From Oceanobacillus neutriphilus (GTDB taxonomy: Bacteria; Bacillota; Bacilli; Bacillales; Amphibacillaceae): a stretch of DNA of 64,000 nucleotides. Shown piece by piece: positions 1-12,491 of this stretch (position 1 is its first letter; the number at the start of each line of letters is the position of its first letter). The notes beneath the pieces were generated by a model. The model was given only the letters and a program-made list of their open reading frames with translations. It did no database searches and had not been told where the DNA came from. Where the stretch lies: positions 62,001-126,000 of the forward strand of contig NZ_BMLW01000011.1 in NCBI RefSeq assembly GCF_014645515.1, given 5' to 3'. A program made the translations under genes and the position numbers.

Positions 1-42
1 CAGCATGAAATGAAGGGAGTGTTTTCTTTGTCTTTAAACATA

Positions 43-351
43 TTATGATATTTTAAGCAGTGCTTCCTTTCCGGTCATACCTACTTCCCAGCCGTGCTCC
101 TTGGACGCATCTGTAATCTTTTGTAATGGCGCATTCAGCAATTGATCAATGGTTCTTACTCCCATTGCGCGGCCGGCGATGACATTTCTTTCTTTCAGCT
201 TAGGTATTACATTGAAAATATCAACATCCAATGCTGCACACATAATGTACCCTATATCATTACTGATGGTTAATAAGGTTGTTTTTGGCAGCTCAACACT
301 TACTGCTGTAAAAATAATTCCATCCACCTCAAGAGGTTCTACCGTAATCAT
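43..351 (-). CDS. yunC: YunC-like DUF1805 protein
   Basis: A 102-residue protein matching the DUF1805/YunC family in length and character (central stretch TLLTISNDIGYIMCAALDVD, conserved G-R-A-x-G motif near residue 61). The biochemical role of the family is not known to me. It is the last gene of a yunE-yunD-yunC group, the same three genes that are neighbours in Bacillus subtilis. The ATG is preceded by AGAGGGGG at 7 nt, but this ribosome site lies in the 3' arm of a hairpin (see 358-402), so expression may depend on that structure. The call rests on sequence resemblance and neighbourhood. Confidence 0.85.
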   Translation of the reverse strand: MITVEPLEVDGIIFTAVSVELPKTTLLTISNDIGYIMCAALDVDIFNVIPKLKERNVIAGRAMGVRTIDQLLNAPLQKITDASKEHGWEVGMTGKEALLKIS

Positions 352-402
352 AAAAAAGCCCCCTCTGTTATTCTCTCGTGATAAGTGTATGCAGAGAGGG
401 GG
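352..402 (-). promoter_or_regulatory. Terminator-like hairpin overlapping the yunC ribosome binding site
   Basis: On the minus strand CCCCCTCTCTG (392-402) pairs with CAGAGGGGG (359-367), followed by C and six T immediately before the yunC ATG. It looks like an intrinsic terminator after yunD, yet its 3' arm is also the only good Shine-Dalgarno for yunC. Inference: partial termination or masked translation start. Confidence 0.6.
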
Positions 403-431
403 GAGAACGTCACAAGCGGAAATGACAGTGT

Positions 432-1826
432 CTAAAACTGCTTTACAGCATAGGCTAATAGATCACGTAAAAATTCTGGCAGAAAATATTGTTTTTTCGC
501 AGAATGGGCAATTTCCGGCAGCAGCTGGCCAAGGGTAAATACATCCGCAGTAGCAACATAGTAAGTTTTATCTGGATTAATGGGATAACCATTTTCTGTA
601 TAAACCTGCTTTACATAAATATCACCATTACGATGAAAAGCTGTTTCTACCTTGATCCCTGAGAAAATCATTTTACCTAAAAGCTCCCCCCGAAATCCGA
701 ATCCTTTTAATTTTAATTCTGTAAAAGCAGGAGAAAGTGACGCTCTGACTGTCTCTACAATTTCATCTCCCCTTAAATCAACAAGGACTGGATTAATCGG
801 ATGCGGGCAAACCCGGTGAAGATCTCCTTTTGTAATTGCTCCGGCCGGCAGCGAATCCAGTAGTACACCTGCATTGAGCATTGCAATATCTGCATTGGTC
901 CATCTCTTGAGCACTTTTGTCAAGGATTGGATAATCGGTGTTTCTGCAAACCATTTCACCTCAAGAGGCTCTTCCACAACTGCTACTACCTGATCCAAAT
1001 AATGATTTGCCTGATTCGATAATTGCTGCAGATGCTCTTCTGTCTTCAAATCCTTCACGCTGTCTATTAAACTTACTGCATCCGCTTCTTTAGAGATAAT
1101 CTGCTTCTTCTCATGATCCCAGATAACTTCTACTTCTCCCATATAGTAACAATGCTTTCCGGCTGCTGTTATCAAAGTCTGGTTTACCAATTCACCTTCT
1201 TCTAATAAGTGATGCGTATGTCCGCCGATAATAACATCAATATCCGGGTATCTCCTCGAAATTTCCTGATCCACTGAAATTCCTAAATGAGAAAGCAGAA
1301 TAATCATATCTGTTTCTTTAGCTAATTCTTCTATATAGCTTTCAATAATGTCAAATTCATTTTCTACATTCCAGTCGAGCAGATTATAAAAAGCATTGAA
1401 CGGGGCTGTTAAACCTAATATTCCTATCCGTATACCGCTCTCAGTCGTAAATGTATGCGTACGTTTTAGCCAAAAAGGTGTAAATTCATCCATACTAAAT
1501 AAATTACTGCAAACAACTTGAAAATCCGCCTTATCATATAATTGATATAATTCTTGATGGGACAGCGTGATACCCTCATTATTTCCAAGCGTCACGATAT
1601 CATAGCCTGCTTCATTTAATAACTCGACATTGGCCAATCCGCTTGAAGCTTCTGTAATAGAGTGGGAACGATCAATATGATCTCCTACATCCATCGTAAA
1701 GTAAGCTTCTTTATTTTGCTTTCTCAGGTCTTGCTTCTCTTTTAAAAATGCTGTTACTCTAGGCCATTGTTCGAAATTACTATGCAAATCATTTGTATAG
1801 TAAAAATAAATTTTTTCTTCAGACAT
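432..1826 (-). CDS. yunD: YunD-like metallophosphatase / 5'-nucleotidase
   Basis: 464 residues in two parts. An N-terminal calcineurin-like phosphoesterase domain (about 1-270) has the di-metal motifs YTNDLHSN (D-x-H), MDVGDHID (GD), LGNNE, LLSHLG and GGHTHHL. A C-terminal 5'-nucleotidase-type domain (about 280-464) binds the substrate in this family. There is no signal peptide, so it is probably cytoplasmic, as B. subtilis YunD. Likely reaction: hydrolysis of nucleotides or related phosphoesters; the exact substrate is not visible. It begins 12 nt after yunE with ribosome site GGGCGGTGAAGG directly before ATG, so the two are co-transcribed. GNNE replaces the more usual GNHE of the family. 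Confidence 0.88.
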   Translation of the reverse strand: MSEEKIYFYYTNDLHSNFEQWPRVTAFLKEKQDLRKQNKEAYFTMDVGDHIDRSHSITEASSGLANVELLNEAGYDIVTLGNNEGITLSHQELYQLYDKADFQVVCSNLFSMDEFTPFWLKRTHTFTTESGIRIGILGLTAPFNAFYNLLDWNVENEFDIIESYIEELAKETDMIILLSHLGISVDQEISRRYPDIDVIIGGHTHHLLEEGELVNQTLITAAGKHCYYMGEVEVIWDHEKKQIISKEADAVSLIDSVKDLKTEEHLQQLSNQANHYLDQVVAVVEEPLEVKWFAETPIIQSLTKVLKRWTNADIAMLNAGVLLDSLPAGAITKGDLHRVCPHPINPVLVDLRGDEIVETVRASLSPAFTELKLKGFGFRGELLGKMIFSGIKVETAFHRNGDIYVKQVYTENGYPINPDKTYYVATADVFTLGQLLPEIAHSAKKQYFLPEFLRDLLAYAVKQF

Positions 1827-1838
1827 CCTTCACCGCCC

Positions 1839-2678
1839 CTAACCGATTCCTTGTAAAATCATACGAATTCCCATTATAATCAATAAGATTCTTAAAAACA
1901 GCTCCAATAACGAGCTTGAAATCTTTTGGTTTGTAAATGCACCCAGCTTACCGCCAATCCATGCTCCAGGAATGAAGAAAAGCACATAAGCCCACTCAAT
2001 ATTGCCAAGTGCAATATGCGTTATGCTTCCAAATAAACTTACAAAGATAATCATAAACATCGAAGTTGCGGTTGCAATATGCGCCGGAAAGCCAAATACA
2101 AGCAGCATAACCGGAACCATAATTGCTCCTCCGCCTATACCGAAAAAACCTGACAGCATCCCGACAAAGAACGCAATGACGACAGCAGGTACTATTTGAA
2201 TTTTATATGTATATATTTCTGTTCCTATTTTCGCCTGGCGCGATCCTTTTTCGGATTCATCTACTTTTCGTGGCTGAATCCCCTTTAACTGTCTGTAAAA
2301 AAGAATAGCGGCAATAATAATGATTAAAGTACCAAAATAAATATAAAATGTATTTGCCTGAACAAATTGATTAAACCAGGCTCCGCACATACTCCCCGGG
2401 ATACTGCCGATTAAAAACAGTCCGCCTGCTTTATAATCAATCCGTTTTGTCTTTGCAAAGGATAAAGCAGAAGATATACCTGTAAAAAACATAACCAGTA
2501 ACGACATCGCTACAACTGTTTGAGGAGTCACCCACTCAAAACCTTCCATATTACCGCTGGCAAGGAATAATAATGGGATTAATACGACTCCGCCTCCGAG
2601 CCCTGCCAGGCTTCCAACAAACGCTGCCAGCATTGCAACAGTAAAACAAATAAGAATAACTAATATCACCAAGTACAC
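1839..2678 (-). CDS. yunE: TauE/SafE-family anion exporter YunE
   Basis: A 279-residue integral membrane protein with about eight hydrophobic segments in two repeats, each carrying the family's glycine-rich loop (GSLAGLGGGVVLIPLL near 22 and GMLSGFFGIGGGAIMVPVML near 170). TauE/SafE proteins export sulfite, sulfoacetate or similar organosulfur anions; the substrate here is unknown. It is the first gene of the yunEDC unit. The frame opens with GTG at 2678 directly abutting the ribosome site; TTG at 2672 or GTG at 2669 fit the AAGGAAGG spacing better. Upstream lies a 318-bp gap shared with divergent galM. Confidence 0.87.
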   Translation of the reverse strand: MYLVILVILICFTVAMLAAFVGSLAGLGGGVVLIPLLFLASGNMEGFEWVTPQTVVAMSLLVMFFTGISSALSFAKTKRIDYKAGGLFLIGSIPGSMCGAWFNQFVQANTFYIYFGTLIIIIAAILFYRQLKGIQPRKVDESEKGSRQAKIGTEIYTYKIQIVPAVVIAFFVGMLSGFFGIGGGAIMVPVMLLVFGFPAHIATATSMFMIIFVSLFGSITHIALGNIEWAYVLFFIPGAWIGGKLGAFTNQKISSSLLELFLRILLIIMGIRMILQGIG

Positions 2679-2871
2679 CTTCCTTCTATCTTATAATATC
2701 ATATTGTAGACTAGATGAAAGTTAACAAACTCCTTGCTGACTGTATTGATTTTCATCCCGATAAAATAACCCGTTTTTTTCTAATAAACCTGCTTTTCAT
2801 TTCATACTATTTTAGCGTAATTTTATAAGTATACCTGTTAAATCATTCAGCTAATTTATACATATTCCCTA

Positions 2872-2900
2872 TTGCCAAGGCCGCCTTAAAAAGTTAGAAT
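2872..2900 (+). promoter_or_regulatory. Predicted sigma-A promoter of galM
   Basis: TTGCCA (2872-2877), 17-bp spacer, TAGAAT (2895-2900). The operator-like 17-mer begins 12 bp further on. The rest of the 2679-2996 gap is AT-rich and holds no gene. Confidence 0.5.
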
Positions 2901-2912
2901 ATTATTAATAAG

Positions 2913-2929
2913 TTAATTAATTAAATTAA
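2913..2929. promoter_or_regulatory. Operator-like 17-mer, copy 1 (galM)
   Basis: TTAATTAATTAAATTAA, identical to 17739-17755 in front of the SDR-gcv-ABC-lacZ operon. It sits just downstream of the -10 element, where a repressor would block transcription. The ROK-family repressor at 4101-5252 is the obvious candidate; this assignment is inference. Confidence 0.55.
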
Positions 2930-2996
2930 TTATTTTAGTTATTATAATAAATCAGCTAAATAAATTGACGTTGCTTGTCGAAAAGAAGGTGAAAGC

Positions 2997-4028
2997 ATGG
3001 ACATACATGTAAAAGAAGTTGTAAATGGCTGGAAAGAGTTCATATTATCAAATAACATCATTGAAATCAGCATTCTCAATTATGGCGGAATTATCACAAA
3101 GCTATCTACACCAGACCGAAATGGAAATACAGAAAATATTGTTTGGACTTTCCAGGATTATCATGATTATGAAAAAAACTCCTTGTATTTAGGAGCTCTA
3201 ATTGGAAGAGTTTCTGGACGGATACCTGATGGCCGGTTCAAAATAAATCAGCAAGCTTATCAATTAGAACAAAATGAAGGTACAAGTCATTTACATGGCG
3301 GATCAGACGGATTTCATCAAATTCTGTGGGATACGCAAATTAAAAAAAACGAATCAGCAGCAGAATTACAATTGACAACAAAAGATATAGCATCTTCGGG
3401 AGGCTACCCAGGCTGCCTGAATGTAACTATTACCTATCGTCTTACCAGTGATAATGAATTTTCTATTCATTATCATGCTGTCCCTGATACAGCGACCATA
3501 CTTTCATTAACAAACCATACTTATTTTAATTTAACCGGAAATATGAAAAATTCTGTTTACCAGCATCATATCACCATGCCAAGCAGTACCATCTTAGAAT
3601 TGGATAACAGTTTATTACCAACAGGACATCTTCTCAATGTAACTGATACAGCACTTGATTTTCGTTCCGGAGCTTTACTGGGAGAGGGATTAAAATCCTT
3701 ACCTGATATAAAACAATTAGCTCTGGCTGGTGGTTATGATCATTACTTTGTATTTGAAAATGAAAAAAGTAATATCGATGTTTATGAACAAGCCAGCGGC
3801 AGAACCTTATCTATAGAAACGAATCAGCCTGGAATGGTCATGTACACTGCAAATCAGGGAACTCAAGGATATGTATTGGCAGATGGGACTTTTCCTGCTC
3901 ATTATGGTGTTTGTTTTGAAACAGCAAATACACCATCGGCGCTTTATCAAGACAGTCTTCCCACTATGATTATCCAGGCAGGAGAGCTTTATAATAAAAC
4001 AACCACCTTTAGATTCGGAATAAACTAG
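2997..4028 (+). CDS. galM: Aldose 1-epimerase (galactose mutarotase)
   Basis: A 343-residue galactose mutarotase, interconverting alpha- and beta-galactose released by the LacZ encoded nearby. Family landmarks: NYGGIITKL near the start, GRVSGRIPDGRF near 70, SHLHGG near 97 (first catalytic His), LTNHTYFNLTG near 175 (second catalytic His) and CFETANTPSA near 308 (catalytic Glu). Cytoplasmic. ATG follows AGAAGGTG at 5 nt. It is the only plus-strand gene of the galactoside region, transcribed alone and ending in a shared bidirectional terminator. Regulation probably by the ROK repressor through the 17-mer at 2913. Confidence 0.93.
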   Translation: MDIHVKEVVNGWKEFILSNNIIEISILNYGGIITKLSTPDRNGNTENIVWTFQDYHDYEKNSLYLGALIGRVSGRIPDGRFKINQQAYQLEQNEGTSHLHGGSDGFHQILWDTQIKKNESAAELQLTTKDIASSGGYPGCLNVTITYRLTSDNEFSIHYHAVPDTATILSLTNHTYFNLTGNMKNSVYQHHITMPSSTILELDNSLLPTGHLLNVTDTALDFRSGALLGEGLKSLPDIKQLALAGGYDHYFVFENEKSNIDVYEQASGRTLSIETNQPGMVMYTANQGTQGYVLADGTFPAHYGVCFETANTPSALYQDSLPTMIIQAGELYNKTTTFRFGIN

Positions 4029-4045
4029 TCTTCTTATAATGCCAA

Positions 4046-4084
4046 AAACAGGACATCTAATCTATGAAAAAGATTGTCCTGTTT
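4046..4084. terminator. Bidirectional terminator between galM and the ROK gene
   Basis: Perfect 10-bp arms AAACAGGACA (4046-4055) and TGTCCTGTTT (4075-4084), with A- and T-rich flanks serving both strands. Confidence 0.85.
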
Positions 4085-4100
4085 TACATTCCTAGTCAAT

Positions 4101-5252
4101 TTAATTAAAAATCTCTACTAAAACAAGAGCTGTTGCACCTAACATCGCAGCGTCCTTGCCTAATTTACTGACAACTACCTTTGTTTCTTTAGCTTCTAGG
4201 GTTAAAGCATGCTGAGCAATGGTTTTATGAACAGCTGGCAGCAGCATCTCCTCAGCATTCATCACACCACCGCCAAGCACAATCAGCTTCGGATTCACCA
4301 CATGAATAAGATTAGTTATTCCTATACCAATAAGTTTGCCGGTCTCTTCAAAAACTTCTTTTAAAGATGTATTTCCATTCTGTACTGCTTCATATACATC
4401 CTTTCCAGAAGTATAATGCTCCTCACCTAATTTATTTGCTCTTCTAGCTATAGATGATCCAGAAATAAATGTCTGGAGACAGCCTTTATTCCCGCACTCA
4501 CAAACCTCCCCATGTATATCAATCATCATATGACCAATCTCGCCGGCTATATCCTGTGCTCCATGATAAAGGTTTCCATCAACCACAAGGCCAGATCCGA
4601 CTCCATTTCCAATATTTACAGTCATCATACTGTCCTGATCTCCGTATTCCCCAAACCATGATTCTCCTAAAGCCATTGCTCTTGCATCATTTTCAACATA
4701 TACTTCCAGATTAAATTCATTCTGTAATGTCTCTTTAATGGGTATGTTCTCTAATCCCAATGAAGGAGCGATTAACGAAGTTCCTGTTTCCACCTGTACA
4801 ACACCATGCATTGCAACTCCAATACCAAGCACCTTTTCAGGTTGCTTTACCTTAGATAAAATATCACGGACTGCCGTTGATAATATAATCAAAAATTGCT
4901 CTTTAGACATATCCTTTGGAAAAACAGAGCTTATACGTTCATAGATTTTCCCTGATAAGTCTGATAATATAACGTCTACTCTGCTCGAACCGGAATCTAC
5001 ACCAATTATATAGAAGTGATGATAATTAATTTCAAGCATTGTCGGTTTACGGCCGCCATTAGATTTCCCTAAATCTTTTTCTTTTACCAGCCCTTCTTCT
5101 AATAATTCCTTTACAAAACTGCTTACAGTTGGAGGGGTTAATTTCGATTCTTTTGCAATTTGTGCTCTGGATATAGGACCATCTTTGCGAATTTTATTTA
5201 GCACCAATGATTTATTTACGGATTTCATTAATTTAAAGGTTCCTCGCTGCAT
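4101..5252 (-). CDS. ROK-family transcriptional repressor (XylR/NagC type)
   Basis: 383 residues. An N-terminal winged helix (about 15-80; SRAQIAKESKLTPPTVSSFVKELLEEG) precedes a ROK sugar-kinase-like domain with the ATPase-like DSGSSRVDVILSDLSG stretch near 101, GIGVAMHG, NIGNGVGSGLVVDG and the zinc-binding CECGNKGC motif near 252. ROK repressors bind AT-rich inverted repeats and are released by a sugar ligand. Its place between galM and the lacZ operon, and the identical 17-mers at both promoters, point to control of galactoside use; the inducer is unknown. The 307-bp stretch upstream (5253-5559) is AT-rich with several TATAAT-like hexamers; no copy of the 17-mer is seen there, so autoregulation is not supported. 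Confidence 0.9.
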   Translation of the reverse strand: MQRGTFKLMKSVNKSLVLNKIRKDGPISRAQIAKESKLTPPTVSSFVKELLEEGLVKEKDLGKSNGGRKPTMLEINYHHFYIIGVDSGSSRVDVILSDLSGKIYERISSVFPKDMSKEQFLIILSTAVRDILSKVKQPEKVLGIGVAMHGVVQVETGTSLIAPSLGLENIPIKETLQNEFNLEVYVENDARAMALGESWFGEYGDQDSMMTVNIGNGVGSGLVVDGNLYHGAQDIAGEIGHMMIDIHGEVCECGNKGCLQTFISGSSIARRANKLGEEHYTSGKDVYEAVQNGNTSLKEVFEETGKLIGIGITNLIHVVNPKLIVLGGGVMNAEEMLLPAVHKTIAQHALTLEAKETKVVVSKLGKDAAMLGATALVLVEIFN

Positions 5253-5530
5253 ATAAATTCCTCCACCATGAAATGAAACTTCTTTTCTTTCCGTCTTTTA
5301 TAGTTTTTCATTATATCTTAATCTGTCTAACTATGATTATCAAATTCTTTATTCCGCTCTATTTTATTATACTGTAATTACTCATTCCTAAAATAATCAA
5401 TTTCATTTATTGCTCAATGAAAATGTTAATGATATGCTTAGTTTATTTGCATTATAGCATATTGTATCTGTTTTACATCGCGAAATGTTTGTTAATGCTT
5501 ATACTTTTTCCTAAAAGAGGGTATTTATAA

Positions 5531-5552
5531 GAAAAGGGAGCACTTAGCTCCC
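5531..5552 (-). terminator. Terminator of the lacZ operon
   Basis: Minus-strand GGGAGC (5547-5552), loop TAAGT, GCTCCC (5536-5541), then TTTTCTT. It lies directly after the lacZ stop codon. Confidence 0.85.
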
Positions 5553-5559
5553 AAGAATG

Positions 5560-8685
<3,126 letters not shown>

Positions 8686-8691
8686 TTATTT

Positions 8692-10383
8692 TTAAACATA
8701 TGCATTTGCTAAAATTAAAAAGACACTGGAGGTCCATGTAAAAGCCCTGTCTCTTAATCCTTCTCCTGTAATAGCATCAAAATTTTCTGCCATTCCATTT
8801 TTATTCGCCATATTACAAAAGCGCTTAGAAAGCTCACTGGCAAAATCCACTTCCTCAGCTCTGTATAAGCCATCAATAATCAGCATCGTCGAAGGTGCCC
8901 AAATAGGTCCTCTCCAATAACCATCTGACTTATAATAAGAGCTCGATACACTTTCAGTAGCTAATCCATTACCTGTTAGAAACCTTGATTCATCCTTCAA
9001 TCCCTCAACAAGCTGGTTTAAAATAGCTTTTGGCAGTCTTTTTCCAAGCACAATTGGCATAAATAACAATAAACTATCTCCGGTTTTCACCTGCTGCTCA
9101 GCTACATATGCCGTAAAATAGTCTTCCTTCCAGAAGTAATCAAGAAATCCAGCTAATAAGTCTTCTTGTTTTTGTTTCCAAATTTTGGCCTCTTCTATTT
9201 TTTGCAGTCTGCCAGCTATTTTCTCTAGTGCTTCCATTTGCAGTATTAAGAAAGCACATACGTCTGGGCTTTCTACAGGGATACCTTCGCTAAAGACTGT
9301 GCTGTTATCCCAACCGCTATCGTTTCCATGATGATACTCTGGAAAACCATTCTTATTAGAATCTCTGTATTCAAAATACCAATTTGTCCATTTCGAAAGC
9401 GGTGTATAGATTTCTTCCAAATGATTATTTGATATACTTTCTGACCTATCCAGCATCCATAATACTGTCCAGCCGTGAATAGGCGGCTTTGTACAATTCC
9501 AATAAGCAAATTCATCATTTATAAAATCTGGCAGCATCCCGGTGCTGTCTTGATTTTCAAAGAAAATCATCATTTGATCCCAGGCTAATTCAGGCTGGTG
9601 TTTTAATAATGCCATTGCATTAAAACAATGATCCCAGCTCCAAATATTCGTCATCCAATTTTTCGACATATACATTGCCGGACGAGTAAGCTTTCCTTCT
9701 TCTCTTACCATACTGGACCATGTAATATATGCTGCTTGTTTTGTACCCTTCTCATACGCTTTAGGTGTGGACAATACATTTTCTTGCCAAGAATGGAAAG
9801 ATTCTTTCACTCTTTTATGACAGGTTTCAAAATCTTGTTCGAATTCTTTATTTTTATAACTTATTGTAAATTCCTCTAAAATTCCGTTCATTTTATTTGT
9901 TTCTGCTGATGGCAGGAAATCAATAACTACTCTTTCACAGCCATTCACATCCCATGGAGCATCAACAGCTAAATTCCCATCCAAAACAGTCGTTATAAAG
10001 TTAATTTTCTTAGAAAAAACATTAATTTGCCAGCTCTTATCTGATCGAGAAAAAGCATTGTCATAGGCTTGTCTGACTAAAGTAAACCGAATGCCTACAT
10101 TTTCAGAAGAAAGACAGATATTATCTACATCCCCCATAACCAATTTTACATAACCATGCTCGGAAACAAGCTCTAAGGAAGTTGGTTCCAGTATACTTTC
10201 AAATGGAACAACTTCATTATCTGCCAATACATCTAATTTAAAAACAGATCCATCATTATCGTCTCCACCACGAATATTCCTTAAATACAACCCTTCTTCT
10301 AAACCTTGTCTCTTCTTTAAATACGATACAGATAAATAAGATCCATATCTGCTAAAGGGAATCTTCTTTATATCAAAGGCCAT
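8692..10383 (-). CDS. GH63/GH37-like (alpha/alpha)6 glycoside hydrolase
   Basis: About 563 residues from the ATG at 10383, chosen because GGAGGAGG precedes it; an upstream ATG at 10422 is less likely. The catalytic half looks like a trehalase/GH63 (alpha/alpha)6 barrel: NWMTNIWSWDHCFNAMALL, GNDSGWDNSTVF (candidate catalytic Asp), GYWRGPIWAPSTMLIIDGL and ENFDAITGEGLRDRAFTWTSSVFL. Related proteins act on mannosyl- or glucosylglycerate and on oligosaccharide glucosides. No signal peptide, so a transported glycoside is the probable substrate. It lies between the ABC permeases and lacZ in one operon. The specificity is not determined by what can be seen. Confidence 0.75.
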   Translation of the reverse strand: MAFDIKKIPFSRYGSYLSVSYLKKRQGLEEGLYLRNIRGGDDNDGSVFKLDVLADNEVVPFESILEPTSLELVSEHGYVKLVMGDVDNICLSSENVGIRFTLVRQAYDNAFSRSDKSWQINVFSKKINFITTVLDGNLAVDAPWDVNGCERVVIDFLPSAETNKMNGILEEFTISYKNKEFEQDFETCHKRVKESFHSWQENVLSTPKAYEKGTKQAAYITWSSMVREEGKLTRPAMYMSKNWMTNIWSWDHCFNAMALLKHQPELAWDQMMIFFENQDSTGMLPDFINDEFAYWNCTKPPIHGWTVLWMLDRSESISNNHLEEIYTPLSKWTNWYFEYRDSNKNGFPEYHHGNDSGWDNSTVFSEGIPVESPDVCAFLILQMEALEKIAGRLQKIEEAKIWKQKQEDLLAGFLDYFWKEDYFTAYVAEQQVKTGDSLLLFMPIVLGKRLPKAILNQLVEGLKDESRFLTGNGLATESVSSSYYKSDGYWRGPIWAPSTMLIIDGLYRAEEVDFASELSKRFCNMANKNGMAENFDAITGEGLRDRAFTWTSSVFLILANAYV

Positions 10384-10511
10384 TACCGTCCTCCTCCAAT
10401 CATTTTGCTGATATCTAAACACTTTCGATTCGTAAGTAATAATAGAAACACTTCACTCCCCGACAATACAGGAAACTCAGTATTCCAATTACTGGTGAAA
10501 GCTTCGTACCA

Positions 10512-11336
10512 CTATTTCACAGAACCGGATATACCTTCAATAAAGTAGCGTTGCATCACAATAAATATTAAAATTACAGGTACTAAGGATATGCTTGCTC
10601 CCGCCGCCATTCCTGTCCAATCTGTTTGGTATCTTCCCACAAATGAGAGCATTCCTACTGCAAGCGTTCTCAATTCTGGACTATTTAGAGTTAGTACAAG
10701 CGGAACTAAGAACGAACTCCATGTCCAGACAAATTGCATGATTGCCGCTGTAGCTATAACCGGCTTGGCAGTTGGCAGAACAATTTTTGCAAAGGTTCTA
10801 AAAAATCCAGCTCCATCAATTGCTGCAGAATCTTCCACTTCTTGAGGCACTCTTGAGAAAAAGGCAGCAAATAATAATATAAATAAAATATGAGCACCAC
10901 TTGATTCAGCTAATACTACACCAAATATGGAATCGGATAATCCAAGCATTTTCATTAATTCATAGAGCGGAATAATCGTATATCCTGATGGGATGAACAT
11001 TAAAGCCACAACAATTGTAATAATGACTTTTCTTCCCGGGAACTTCACTCTCCCAAGAGCATATCCTGTTAAACAGCTCAGTGTAATGACAATTAATACT
11101 GTTGATAGTGTAATAATAACTGAGTTCAAAAAGTATCCTGAAAAATTAGCTACTTCCCAAGCACGAATATAGTTATCCCAATGTATATTTTCAGGAAGCG
11201 GGTTGATTCCTGAAGTCAGAAATGTGCTATTTGTTTTAAAGGACGAAGAAATCATCCATATAAACGGATAAATCCAAATAATCCCAAAAACGATTAAAAG
11301 GGTATGTGTCATAAACATAGCAGTGCGATTCTTCAT
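10512..11336 (-). CDS. Carbohydrate ABC transporter permease, MalG type
   Basis: Membrane permease of about 274 residues with six hydrophobic segments and the EAA-type loop EVEDSAAIDGAGFFRTFAKIVLPTAKP near 180, which contacts the ATPase. The start at 11336 is preferred over 11378 because GGTGGAGGG stands 9 nt before it and it begins 1 nt after the partner permease stop. With 11338-12291 and the lipoprotein at 12492 it forms a family 1 sugar importer. No ATP-binding subunit is encoded in the operon, so a shared MsmX-like ATPase elsewhere is expected. Confidence 0.92.
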   Translation of the reverse strand: MKNRTAMFMTHTLLIVFGIIWIYPFIWMISSSFKTNSTFLTSGINPLPENIHWDNYIRAWEVANFSGYFLNSVIITLSTVLIVITLSCLTGYALGRVKFPGRKVIITIVVALMFIPSGYTIIPLYELMKMLGLSDSIFGVVLAESSGAHILFILLFAAFFSRVPQEVEDSAAIDGAGFFRTFAKIVLPTAKPVIATAAIMQFVWTWSSFLVPLVLTLNSPELRTLAVGMLSFVGRYQTDWTGMAAGASISLVPVILIFIVMQRYFIEGISGSVK

Positions 11337-11337
11337 A

Positions 11338-12291
11338 TTATTTAATCCCTCCACCAAGCGGTTTTCTCTTCTGACCACTTACTTTATAAACAACCCATCC
11401 TAGAATTAAGCTGACGATAAATACAGTCAATCCTAAAATAACTCCTGCCGCAGATGCAAATCCTACCTGCGATGGGCCATCTGGTGCAAACGCAAAACGG
11501 TAAATGTATAATTCGAGAGTCTCCGTTGCAAAATATGGACCACCTTCTGTCAGTGTTTTTACTAAATCAAAAACTCTCATGCTGCTGACAACCGTCAGGA
11601 GTAAGATCGTGGCACCAATTGGTTTAAGTAATGGCAGTGTTATGTATCGCAATGTCTGCCAGGATCCGGCACCATCAATTTTTGCCGCTTCATATACTTC
11701 TCTTGGTATCATTTGTAGGCCGGTCAGCCAATAAATCATTGTTATTCCAATTTCCTTCCATGACCCGATAATAATTAATAGAATCATAGCCAAGACTGGA
11801 TTAGACAGCCATGAAATAGATTGATCAATCAGACCAATTGCCTTAAGGAATTCATTAAAGAACCCCTGTGTTCCGAAAATATTCTGCATTACAATCCCGA
11901 TAATCGCCATTGTAGTAACTACTGGCAGGAAATAAACTGTCCGGTATATACCTCTTCCTTTTAAATTAGGATTATTTAGCACAAGCGCCAGTATTAAAGC
12001 AATTGAAATTGAAACAACTGTAAAACCTGCTGTATAAACAAAGGTATTTCCAAATGCATTCCAGAAGCTTGATTCCGTAAGTATTCTCGAATAATTCTTC
12101 AGTCCGACAAAATTAGTTAATGGTCCAATTCCTGACCAATCATAAAAGGAGTACACATAACTCATGACGATTGGATAAAGTGAGAAACCAAAAAACACAA
12201 TGATTTGGGGAAGTATAAAAATATAAGCCCAAATATATTTATTTCGATTATATTTACTAATTCCATTACCGTTTTTTATTTTCTTTGCCAT
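11338..12291 (-). CDS. Sugar ABC transporter permease, MalF/UgpA type
   Basis: 317 residues, six membrane segments, with the permease signature EVYEAAKIDGAGSWQTLRYITLPLLKP near 215. It pairs with the MalG-type permease that follows after 1 nt. It is separated from the upstream binding-protein gene by a 200-bp gap holding a long hairpin, a layout that usually allows more binding protein than permease to be made. Confidence 0.92.
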   Translation of the reverse strand: MAKKIKNGNGISKYNRNKYIWAYIFILPQIIVFFGFSLYPIVMSYVYSFYDWSGIGPLTNFVGLKNYSRILTESSFWNAFGNTFVYTAGFTVVSISIALILALVLNNPNLKGRGIYRTVYFLPVVTTMAIIGIVMQNIFGTQGFFNEFLKAIGLIDQSISWLSNPVLAMILLIIIGSWKEIGITMIYWLTGLQMIPREVYEAAKIDGAGSWQTLRYITLPLLKPIGATILLLTVVSSMRVFDLVKTLTEGGPYFATETLELYIYRFAFAPDGPSQVGFASAAGVILGLTVFIVSLILGWVVYKVSGQKRKPLGGGIK

Positions 12292-12318
12292 GGAAGATTC
12301 TCCTATCTCGAAAGATTA

Positions 12319-12372
12319 AATGAGGCAGGCCTCTACATTGTACTGTCTTTTTTTGTAGAAGCCTCCCTCATT
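12319..12372 (-). other. Long hairpin between binding-protein and permease genes
   Basis: Two 18-nt arms (12319-12336 and 12355-12372) pair with few mismatches around a T-rich loop. There is no run of T after it on the minus strand, so it fits an mRNA-stabilising or partly attenuating structure better than a full terminator. It lies in the 12292-12491 gap, which has no gene. Confidence 0.6.
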
Positions 12373-12491
12373 ATTTCCATACCTTAATTCAAAATCATTA
12401 TGATAAAATGATAATCAGCTCTTCGCTTTTCTTCCATCCATTTCATCTAATTTATATTCATAATAGAAATTTGTTCAGAGTAAGGTTTAAT

